Of a stretch of 64,000 bases of DNA, positions 57,801 to 64,000 are shown piece after piece. Each line of letters starts with the position of its first letter. Within the stretch, counting starts at the first letter, position 1. This stretch comes from Oegoconia quadripuncta. Taxonomy: Eukaryota; Arthropoda; Insecta; Lepidoptera; Autostichidae. The stretch spans positions 17,176,865-17,240,864 of the forward strand of contig OX438750.1 of assembly GCA_949316235.1 (NCBI GenBank). Reading direction: 5' to 3'. The position numbers were made by a program, and so were the translations under genes. The notes under the pieces were generated by a model. That model was not told the origin of the DNA and did not search any database. It worked only from the letters and a program-made list of their open reading frames with translations.

Positions 57801-60800
57801 TCAATATTATTCAAACTCTTATATTCAGCTCCAAACATAAGAAGGAGATATGAAATGGATACGATGTATAGACCCTCGTATGGACCGGGTCGTTGAAATA
57901 ATCAACATGGCACCAAATCATTGCTACCAAAATGTGACAAATCTTACCTACTTATGGAAAACGGAAGAACTCCATGCCTGTACTCAAAGCGTATAACGTC
58001 ATGGTCTTTTGACATTGATTTTTTTTAGTAAAAAAAATATTCTTGAATTGATATTAATAAATGATGGAAATCAGCGACATGTCTATCTTGTTCACGAACT
58101 GCCGTATCAAATTCCGAGTTGTGTGGGAAAAACTCCACCAATTATGACAGAAAGGTGACAAAAAGAAGCATGGAGTATCTTGTTATACTACTAGGTATAC
58201 TGCAAAAAACATTTTTGTTCGCGTGACGATATCTATATAGCATATACATCAATAATACGATAATAGTCATGTCAATTCCAGAAATCTAATTTCTTTTTAT
58301 TGTTTCGCACGAAAAATTACACAATGGAACACTTATGGAATGTCCTCGGCGGCTGTCCGTCTGTCATCGCCATTTCCGAAAAACTATTTGACGTAGACAA
58401 CTGAAATTTGATGTAGGTACTTAAGTTGTAGAAAATAGTAGCTTAGATAGGTACATACGATGTGCAATTTTAAAAGGATCGCTTTAAGGTTAAATTCTGA
58501 GCAACGAATAGGAAGACCAAAAACAAGGCTAATAAATTGCTATACCTCATCCTATCTCAAAAAGTGTCACATAGAGATAATCTTGTAAAAAAATAATGAA
58601 TATTGGAAATAAGCCTAGAAAAATGAACAGGGTTGCATTACCTTGGATATTTTTTTACTTAGAAAGCACTTTGACAAGCTTTGTTACGCAACATTACACC
58701 GCCGGCTTACAAGCATACACCTAATATTTGCTTGAAACTAGATTAAGGCAGTAATTTTACATTTAATTTAATTTAATGTTTATTAGTGGTTAGGCAGTTA
58801 TAATTTAGAGCAATTGTCAAAACGATTAAGTACTTTTAGAGCTGCAATAAACAACTTGTAGTGCGGAATACTCATAGCCTGAGCACCGATTCGTATATGA
58901 CCGGTTATTTTGTGATGTAATACATTATAAACTTACTTATAAAGACCAACGTTTGAGTTTCGTGTTCATTATTCTTGGGCAGTTAACTTTGTGGGTGATT
59001 TTAATTAAAACATGATTTCAGGCGGTCATTTTTAAACCTCGACGCAAAGCGAGATGTAGTCACGGTGTTACAAAAATACCCGTGAATCATGAAAGGGTGT
59101 TAAAGGATCCCTTGTCAATGGTCTATTGACAATATATGAAAACCGTAATACAATATTACGACTTGCCGAAAAATTATTTATTTTTAATAAAAACATTGAT
59201 ATAGTGTTGCGCTTCTATGATGACTATTTAATGTTTTTATTAAAAATAAATAAAATGCTCTATCACCAACCAAACCAAGTACTATACATGTACCCCGCTG
59301 GGGATCGAACCCGCGACCTCTGATGCGTAAACTCGGCGGTTAAAACGGGGTTTTCCAATTTATCATTATAATGTTATTCTCGGCCTGGGCCGGTTGTTTA
59401 GGACGGAATAGGTACGGGCTTATGCCAAGTATTCTGGTTCCGTTGAGTTTGCTTCTTTGTTTGATATTGTGTTTGTCTCGTGCTTGATCTGTAGTGGTAG
59501 TGAAGTTGGGTTTAGGAAACGGCGAACTATTGAGCAGGTATCGATCACTATTGATTTTTGTAAAGCAATGTAAGTGTTTTGATGGAGTTCTAATATTTCT
59601 AGTGCAGTTTTTAATGATTTTGGGACGACGCCGGTTGAAGAAATTATGACTGGGAAAATTTTGACGAGATCCTCGTGCCACATTTGTTTGATCTCATCAG
59701 CTAGAGGAATATACTTTTGAACTTTTTCTGCATGTTTTTTTTGTTATGTCAGGTCTGTTACTAAGGATGGTACGATCTGTTACTATTAGGTCCTTACCTA
59801 TGGAATTGGCGTTTTGTATGAAGAATTTCATTAAGACTGTTTTCTCCATACAAACATTTTTTTTTTGGGAACGGTAAATCCAAATTTAGCTAAACTTTGT
59901 GTGTATTATCGGATAACATTAAGTTAAGTATAGGCAGCGTTAATTTTTAAAAGTAACCGCTTTATAAAAGATTCAGCGGATCTAAGAAACGATTATGGGA
60001 AGCACATGAAGAGAGCTCTGTTCAAATTTTTTTTATTATGTGATAAATCACATAATAAAAAAAATTATAAAGCCCAGAAAGTAAAAAATATTTCATGTGA
60101 AACCTTGAAATAATATTCCATTTTCCAAATAAAAAACAAATTTGGATATAGCTTTGAAAATCGCAGGAATTGGTACATATGATTAACGAAGAAAAAAAAC
60201 TCCAATTTCATAAGTAAAGACCCAATATATCTCTGTCCCAATATAGTTTCGCTGTACTATTTTCGACAACGTTTTTTGGTTGTATTTGTAGTAGGGGGTG
60301 TATGCATCTAGTAGTTTATATTTTAATGCGAGTTGTTGATGGATGTGTTTGGAAATATTACCATGACGGTAGGTTTATTGCTTGTTGACCAGTATACTGC
60401 AACCTCCTGTAACATGATCTATTATTTCTGGGTGTTGATTGCATAATCTACATTTATCTGTTTCAATTGATTCTTTTAATATGTGTCTGGCATAATTACG
60501 GGTTTTGATAGTTTTGTCTTGGATTGCTAAAAGAAAAAAATTTATCTCTTTTTCTTCCGAAAAACGTAAATACCACTCTGCACGGGCCTTAACCAAGTGT
60601 TGAGGGATTATTGTTCATAGCAGTGATGATGGATGTAGTTAGAAACTTGCGAGTGATACGACAAGTGTTGAGAATGTTATTATTATTATTAGATATCTAC
60701 TAAATTACCGCATAGGCAAAGAACGAGTTGTGCACTGTGCGGTGTTAACCAAGCAAAATCCCATTAACGAACACTTAAATTTCGCCTTAGAATTTTATTT

Positions 60801-63249
60801 ACAAAATCACTGAACGCCATTGGACATCACCATAAATTTGTAATAGGACATACTTTAACACTTGGAGGGCGAATGTTATATTGATTAGTCAGCCACCTGG
60901 GGCCGCGCCACCCATCGCCCACTTGCAAATAGCATGCATGGTCGAAGAAATGGAACAAAAAATCAAACCTCCAATCGAATACAGCCATTGTAATATTTAG
61001 ATTGGCTTCTTTTTCATGCAGTTCGCATGTTGCTTTTGACTTTGTCTAATTCTTTTGTGTTTTCTTTGCAAAATGTAAATAGTTTTTGGCAAGAATCTAT
61101 TTATTTATTAAACCCACATTGTGTGTTGTGAGTATTGTTGTCCATCTATTAATAACTATGCTATTTATTATAGTTTTATTAAATTATAGTATTACTATTG
61201 GTAGGCAATACAGAGTGTTTTATGGGTTACTTAGGAACGTTAAGAACGTATTCAGTATAGTAAACAAAACAATAATTAATGTAGTCTTGACGTAGCCTTG
61301 TCACGAAAATTGTGGGCTGATCATTATTATAAATAAAACAAAAACCCGACAGAATTTATTGCATTTCGCGAGCGTCATGTTAGATTTGTTACCATAAAAA
61401 GTAATCCTATGACACACCAGGTATCAAGACGAATCTAATGTCACCATGCACTTCGAAATCGCTCAAGCCGTTTACCTGTAGCGGTAACAGAAATCTACAT
61501 ACTTTCATAAATAAGGTACATACATACACTCGAAACACACTATCCTTCTTCTTTGGGCAGTCGGGTAAAAAGTACCTAATAATTTATTTTCCTTCCTAAA
61601 ACAATAATCTTTATACACCGTCCCGTCTAATCTAACCTCATCTATATGTACGTACATACATACATAACGCCACGACTTGTATCCCAAATGGGGTGGTCAG
61701 AGATATCCCAAACAATAGGTTTGGGAGTTCCACACATTTGTAACAACAACCACGGTTCCCCATAATATACAGAAATGCACACGTGACAGGGGGTGAGCTA
61801 ATCTCCGCGGAAACGTGCAAATTAATAGATGTTTTTTGGTGGGAAGTCCCTTAGTCGCCTTTTACGACATCCACGGGAAAAACGGGTTGGTTCTATTCTA
61901 TTTGAGTGCCAAAACCACACAGCATATCTATATGTACATATGTATAATAATGACAGAATATTCAGGAATATTTGAAACAAGAGCAGCTGATAAGTTAGGC
62001 TCGAAATGTTACATTGCTCTAGTTTGTTAGTGATGTTAAATGCAGGCCAAGATATGCAAATGTTGCATATTCTACTTAATAATGTTAGATATAACAATGA
62101 AATATGAATTTAGGAACCTACTTGTTCTATAAAGTGGCTTTGCTTGCAATCTAATAAAGGATGCCCTAAGTCTGATGCAAGTGGCATAGAATCACTTTCC
62201 TTTCAATCTATTATGTTCATTATGTGCTGTTAATCACAGGTATCATCACATCAGCCGAAAGACGTTTACTGCTGGACATAGGCCTCCCACAAAGACATTG
62301 CAGGGATAGATATTTTTATTTTTCAACCGAGAGAACATACATATAATAATATTATCTTCCAGGTACAGAAACGGCTGAACCGATTTTCATCAAAGAACTT
62401 CTGTACTAGTGTGGTTTCGGCACTCAAATAGAATAGGACCAACCCGTCTCACATCACAAACACCCAAACGCTAATGGTTGGGATATCTTTGACCACCCCA
62501 TTTGGCATAAAGGTCGTGACTTTATGTATAAACTTAAATATAAAAACCTCACTCAAGTCCAACCACGCATTATTGGGATACATCCAGACAAAGACTGGAG
62601 ACACACATAACATAAAATATGTAACAATATAATTGAATTTCTTTATTCGACCGCCTCCGTGGCTCAATGTAAACAACATTGGGTTTACGTTTCGGAGGTC
62701 GCGGGTTCGATCCCCAGCGGGGTACATATTTAGTACTCGGTTTGGTCGGTGGTAGGGCATATTAAATGTCCGCCTGGCTAGCTACCACCATCTAATCTAA
62801 ATCTGCCACCAAACAGCAATGTTAATAGCATTGTTGTGTTCCGGTTGTCAGAGATAACATAGCCAGTCCCCCAAATAAGATAGGGTTTCTGGGTCAGTAC
62901 GCTACCATCTTCGGCCTCATCTTCACTTAACATCAGGTGTGATTGATGTCAAGTGCTAATCCGTTGTAGATAAAAAAAAACGATTTCTTACATTATTGGC
63001 TCTTCACACCTACGTTTTTCAATCATAATGACGCCTACCTTGAAATAAACGATCTCTGATATTCGTCTTCTACGAGTAAAATGGACCCAATGTTCATTTA
63101 CCTGTAAACATCGATCCAGTTCGTTGCACTGACTAGAGAAAGCCTGGACAAGACAATTAGTGTCAATATGCTGAAGATCCTGCACCACTTTGTTCATATC
63201 TCGACTGCACTTTGCGCCTGAGGAGTCCCTAGCTTCGTACAGGCGCAAT
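45599..63249 (-). CDS. Divergent mitochondrial-type malate dehydrogenase paralogue (partial, N-terminal exon outside window)
   Basis: Member of the lactate/malate dehydrogenase family, read on the minus strand as 63249-63102, 56086-55901, 48762-48562, 47515-47304 and then either 46666-46414 or 45857-45599. All phases agree. Family landmarks: LRLYEA (end of the NAD fold beta-2 strand), DLQHIDT (DLSHIDT), CPKAFIIVCASPIDCMVPLI (CPKA...NPVNSTVPI), YDPRKLLG and VPCVGGTEGESLVPL (VPVIGGHAGKTIIPL). The catalytic His of GGH is Thr, the Asp of LDIVRA is not conserved (VPEMRA), and the PRKPGMTR loop arginines are absent, so MDH activity is unlikely. A roughly 40-residue C-terminal extension is unusual for MDH. 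The GxxGxxG exon must lie beyond 63249, probably outside the window. Drosophila, as I recall, has testis-biased MDH paralogues, a possible analogy. Confidence 0.88.
46414..46666 (-). CDS. MDH paralogue, last exon (proximal copy)
   Basis: Acceptor CTCCCTCCAG at 46667 and above. AG+A makes Arg, then YIASEVEINGSGIMRNLGLP, KMNDTEITLVNLALVELGHK, MRMVDDWYYNYCVTSQKMDA and on to ECAYSNVT and TAG at 46414-46416. It corresponds to the MDH C-terminal helix region (YFSTP...G..KNLG), extended by about 35 residues. Confidence 0.85.
46845..46925 (-). repeat. Interspersed repeat family E fragment
   Basis: Plus view 'gtcccaaattgggtggtcag' and 'caaacgtttgggtgttcca'. A second piece at 47186-47285 carries 'agtcgccttttacgacatcc'. 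Both lie in MDH-paralogue introns or between its exons. Confidence 0.6.
47304..47515 (-). CDS. MDH paralogue exon D
   Basis: Encodes HNAELMTATVRHASQAVSRT, ESSCMKSAELSEAHALAGLV, SKVSHALLCQDIPRVTGFVE, TDAGQVISPA plus AG. Corresponds to the MDH C-terminal domain (IQ.AGTEVV...GSATLSMAYA...). Acceptor chosen at ACGAACAG/CAC (phase 0); an alternative 21 bp upstream (TTCATGAG/ATT) also keeps frame. Donor GTGATT. The open frame continues upstream to 47659, but that part is not MDH-like and is taken as intron. Confidence 0.78.
48030..48500. mobile_element. Long inverted repeat (foldback/MITE-like)
   Basis: Left arm 48121-48245 and right arm 48318-48445 are imperfect inverted copies; for example CATTGCTTGTGCGATAAACC is mirrored by GGTTTATTGCACAAGCGATG. 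A related left portion lies in lipase intron 7 (42475-42650). It lies in the 1.0-kb intron between MDH exons C and D. The 128-codon open frame through it is spurious. Confidence 0.75.
48562..48762 (-). CDS. MDH paralogue exon C (catalytic-domain exon, key residues replaced)
   Basis: 67 codons, acceptor CTCCACAG above 48762, donor GTAACT. Encodes TLKETGWYDPRKLLGSLAVP, EMRATTLAARALSLEPTYTR, VPCVGGTEGESLVPLFSKAV, EYFDFAT. VPCVGGTEGESLVPL aligns with the active-site VPVIGGHAGKTIIPL, giving Thr for the catalytic His. PEMRA aligns with LDIVRA, keeping Arg but not Asp. Confidence 0.92.
48763..49069. other. MDH intron, nothing recognised
   Basis: No repeat or exon seen. Confidence 0.3.
49070..49182. 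mobile_element. Short foldback element
   Basis: TAAGGCTAGTGGTAGCTCAA (from 49077) is mirrored by TTGTGCTACCACTAGCCTTA (to 49172) around a 50-bp loop. No coding. Confidence 0.75.
49183..50185. other. MDH intron, nothing recognised
   Basis: AT-rich, no recognised repeat or exon. Confidence 0.35.
50186..50890. mobile_element. GTAGCA-type MITE split by a LINE 3' end
   Basis: The flanks 50186-50237 and 50813-50890 together match the uninterrupted element at 55064-55200 (CGTAGCATGACACCGTTTGT and TGTATATTTCGTCCAAGCGA). The filler at 50238-50812 starts with TCAATCAAATCAATCAAATA and 'ctctttattgcaca', a minus-strand LINE terminus, and includes (AT)n at 50568-50610. A GATA duplication may flank the filler. 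Confidence 0.65.
51245..51355. mobile_element. Hairpin MITE
   Basis: ATCTTAATTTTTTCCAACGA through GACGGAATAAACCCTC, mirrored by GAGGGTTTATTCCGTCCA through AAATTAAGAT. A related single arm lies at 15325-15372 in lipase intron 1. Confidence 0.75.
51438..51800 (+). pseudogene. R1-like LINE C-terminal fragment
   Basis: Reads SSACYCDGRTDEDRGHALWT, CPLYEDDRRQMLQGIWAH, the C-x-C...H...C zinc-binding end of R1-clade polyproteins. After a stop the continuation reads GYAHVWHRKRARLEIEEGTR. A different lineage from 5567-7797. Confidence 0.75.
52100..52457. mobile_element. MITE family M2
   Basis: TACCGGATGAGTTTTTTTAC left end with 'actggcgggattcgtaag' internally; the right end is eroded (CTTCGGTAATCTTATTC). 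Confidence 0.75.
52845..53115 (+). pseudogene. RTE-like LINE tails (family 3 and a second end)
   Basis: EWRPRTGNPTGRTT at about 52849 and the TLLPLVALQTYGRG region resemble family-3 tails. 'aaggccctgtactctgcagt' with GATGATG at 53070-53115 resembles another RTE 3' terminus. Highly degenerate. Confidence 0.5.
53116..54176. other. MDH intron, mostly unrecognised
   Basis: Contains a family-E repeat piece at about 53530-53650 ('cagtctcttcccgtgggtgt'). Nothing else recognised. Confidence 0.35.
54177..54372 (-). repeat. SINE family A with internal palindrome and CTTTCCGGG repeats
   Basis: Tail and body with an abnormal centre: AGGCCGAAGGTGGAAACGT is followed by its inverse ACGTTTCCACCTTCGGCCT, then four CTTTCCGGG-type repeats to 54312. 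Confidence 0.85.
54373..55063. other. MDH intron, nothing recognised
   Basis: (CCGT)n-like CCGTCCGTCCGTCCG at about 54812. A 77-codon plus-strand open frame at 54838-55071 has no known motif and may be fortuitous. Confidence 0.35.
55064..55200. mobile_element. GTAGCA-type MITE (uninterrupted copy)
   Basis: CGTAGCATGACA at the left is mirrored by TGTCATGCTAG at the right, matching the split copy at 50186-50890. Confidence 0.6.
55207..55545 (+). pseudogene. RTE-like LINE 3' end (family 3)
   Basis: Reads ERAMKWTMLGVSLRDRFGND with later frame breaks and 'gctctggaaatctattaggg' near the end. Non-functional relative of 9685-10022. Confidence 0.65.
55901..56086 (-). CDS. MDH paralogue exon B
   Basis: 62 codons, phase 0 at both ends. 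The acceptor CTTCCCCAG just above 56086 was chosen because it is the only one keeping exon A's frame. Donor GTCTGG. Encodes NTDIVLLLESSYLNVDMPLE, KRFSCQAPIVKKYADAIGHE, CPKAFIIVCASPIDCMVPLI, AE. Equivalent to [21 protein letters not shown] through CPKA..NPVNSTVPI of MDH, but the substrate loop has lost its Arg residues and NPVN reads SPID. Confidence 0.92.
56521..56670. repeat. Inverted repeat enclosing a LINE tail
   Basis: ATCAAATTCTTAGTTATAAT (56522) is mirrored by ATTATAACTAAGAATTTGAT (about 56649-56668). Between them are (CATA)n and a minus-strand family-1 RTE 3' end (56566-56630, 'cacgcctgtttcccattggg'). Confidence 0.75.
56829..57020 (+). repeat. Interspersed repeat family H
   Basis: TGTTGCCCGCTTCATTTGCG start, 'atttcattcaaatccatcca', ending 'aaccttcgtattataatagg'. 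Confidence 0.7.
57021..59165. other. MDH intron, largely unrecognised
   Basis: No exon. A weak GRPKTRLIN-like frame near 58510 could be an old LINE scrap. Otherwise unstructured AT-rich sequence. Confidence 0.35.
59171..59255. repeat. AT-rich hairpin beside a SINE A head
   Basis: ATTATTTATTTTTAATAAAA is mirrored by TTTTATTAAAAATAAATAAA. Confidence 0.75.
59252..59334 (-). repeat. SINE family A, tRNA-like head fragment
   Basis: 'caccaaccaaaccaagtact', 'tggggatcgaacccgcgacc' and 'gatgcgtaaac' are the antisense of the SINE A head. Confidence 0.75.
59340..60610 (-). pseudogene. Degenerate non-LTR retrotransposon C-terminal region
   Basis: The minus strand from 60600 reads EWYLRFSEEKEINFFLLAIQ, NYARHILKESIETDKCRLCN and HPEIIDHVTGGCS, a C-x2-C...H...C zinc motif of a LINE C-terminus. 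It continues past a stop as HIHQQLALKYKLLDAYTPYY. After unrelated sequence (about 59865-60190, including a palindrome at 60027-60066) the match resumes as TILSNRPDITKK and MWHEDLVKIFPVIISSTGVV, PKSLKTALEILELHQNTYIA. Several stops and frameshifts. The clade is not certain. Confidence 0.75.
60611..61635. other. MDH intron, nothing recognised
   Basis: No recognised repeat or exon. Confidence 0.35.
61640..61925 (-). repeat. Interspersed repeat family E, longest copy
   Basis: Plus view: 'tcccaaatggggtggtcaga', 'acaataggtttgggagttcc', 'gtcgccttttacgacatcca' and 'gggttggttctattctattt'. An opposite-strand relative follows at 62413-62525. Confidence 0.7.
62230..62310 (-). repeat. LINE 3' terminal fragment (TGCTGGACATAGGCCTCCCA word)
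   Basis: The antisense of a very common lepidopteran LINE end; a similar scrap ('gatgtccactgctgaatata') lies at 27345-27365. Confidence 0.5.
62413..62525 (+). repeat. Interspersed repeat family E
   Basis: 'tgtggtttcggcactcaaat', 'ggaccaacccgtctcacatc', 'gggatatctttgaccacccc'. Inverted relative to 61640-61925. Confidence 0.65.
62648..62977 (+). repeat. SINE family A, full-length plus-strand copy (reference copy)
   Basis: CCGCCTCCGTGGCTCAATGT head, GGTCGCGGGTTCGATCCCC B-box, body, and A(9) tail. The clearest copy of the family here; Pol III boxes are intact by eye. Confidence 0.9.
63102..63249 (-). CDS. MDH paralogue exon A (second coding exon)
   Basis: Acceptor ATTTCAG above 63249 and donor GTAAAT below 63102. 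One base completes a codon, then LRLYEARDSSGAKCSRDMNK, VVQDLQHIDTNCLVQAFSSQ, CNELDRCLQ. LxLYE is the NAD-fold beta-2 end (Glu where Asp or Glu is expected) and DLQHIDT matches DLSHIDT. Ends phase 0 into exon B. The upstream Rossmann-glycine exon was not found up to 64000. Confidence 0.88.
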
Positions 63250-63390
63250 CTGAAATCGATTTGGAATGGAAGCGAGGATTAGGGAAGAGAAATCGGGGGA
63301 AAATGTTTAATAACGAGCGAACATTTTACATAGTAGCTGTCCTAATTTGATAGTAATGTCTAATGTGTCTCTTATTTTTAAAGGTCTTTA

Positions 63391-63554
63391 TACCGGATGA
63401 GTTTTTTCCAAATAAATTTACGAATCCCGCCAGTCGCACATGAATCTAAAGCCGGCGCGTGCGTTTTTAAATAAGAAAAATTAAATTACCTACTTCTATT
63501 TCACTTACCGAATATGCCCATTTTTTTTCTTACGGTAAAGAAACTCATCCGGTA
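63391..63554. mobile_element. MITE family M2, internally deleted
   Basis: Termini TACCGGATGAGTTTTTTCC and AAAGAAACTCATCCGGTA are kept; only about 164 bp remain of roughly 370. Lies just upstream of MDH exon A. Confidence 0.8.
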
Positions 63555-63689
63555 TATTTATCAATTTTTAATTAAGCTGACAAATATTTTACATTTGTAT
63601 AATTGTTCCTGTCCTGTCCTGTAGATACATGTATCAGTCATTTATAAATTCAAAATTTAGAAAAAAATGATTATAAATCGAAATACACC

Positions 63690-63870
63690 AAGAAATTGTG
63701 TTAAAAGCAAAATATCTTCTAAACAGCTTAACCGATTTTCATTAAACGTGGCTAAAAACGTCGTGTAGTCTTTCATATAAAATAAACCGCACGCAAATCA
63801 GATCACGCAATACTGAGATATATATCCCGAAAAAGACTGGACATAGACACACAAACAAAGTCGCCAAATA
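63690..63870. repeat. Degenerate interspersed repeat
   Basis: 'cttaaccgattttcattaaa' followed by 'gacatagacacacaaacaaa' resembles a repeat common in Lepidoptera; a weaker relative lies at 41190-41300. Confidence 0.4.
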
Positions 63871-64000
63871 CATTGTTTGGCGTTGGATTGTTTCAACACA
63901 TTTTACCATAGAATTGAAAAATGTTGTAAGTAACCGGCGGATTCAAAAGTTACGAATAATATAAAAGGTCATGCACTATGTGCTTTCGGTCTATGTATGA

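Noticed and set aside
59126..59323. 65-codon plus-strand frame ending in VLYMYPAGDRTRDL
   Set aside because: It is the translation of an AT-rich hairpin and SINE A head, not a gene.

Overview
The window is eukaryotic and very probably from a moth or butterfly (Lepidoptera). Three things point there: two intron-rich insect genes (a neutral lipase and a malate dehydrogenase paralogue) with GT-AG introns of 0.6 to 9 kb; a very dense load of tRNA-derived SINEs, Jockey-, R1- and RTE-like LINE tails and TA-flanked MITEs of types familiar from lepidopteran genomes; and an AT-rich background. No bacterial or organellar sequence was seen. Short reading frames in the window are mostly chance or transposon debris.

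Layout. Bases 1 to about 14,900 are intergenic and repeat-filled. They hold a well-preserved Tc1/mariner-superfamily element (2751-4870, 268-bp inverted repeats, 353-residue transposase), a GC-rich 5'-truncated R1-clade LINE with an exact 15-bp target duplication (5567-7797), a Jockey-like LINE fragment, SINEs and MITEs. Bases 14,956-45,127 hold one plus-strand lipase gene, which I reassembled from eight exons whose phases all match (predicted 329 residues, Ser/Asp/His triad present). Its introns are full of repeats. Intron 4 also carries an orphan THAP-domain first exon, and intron 6 a 1,200-bp long-inverted-repeat element. Bases 45,599 to at least 63,249 hold a convergent minus-strand gene for a divergent mitochondrial-type malate dehydrogenase. 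Five coding exons follow in phase, the N-terminal NAD-binding exon lies outside the window, and the last exon exists in two homologous, phase-compatible copies. The usual catalytic His and Asp and two substrate arginines are replaced, so it is probably a pseudoenzyme.

The most unusual structure is in lipase intron 2. About nine tandem 60-65 bp units (18114-18645) are degenerate copies of the true 3' splice site plus the first bases of exon 3 (real junction 18902/18903). Most keep a pyrimidine tract and an AG, but displaced by one base, so use of such a decoy would shift the reading frame. Next in interest are the duplicated last exons of the malate dehydrogenase paralogue, the intact-looking mariner-like element whose inverted repeats contain a tRNA B-box-like motif, and a MITE family inserted in a SINE with no visible target duplication.

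All homology calls come from recognising motifs by eye. No database search was run. Percent identities and copy counts are by eye.
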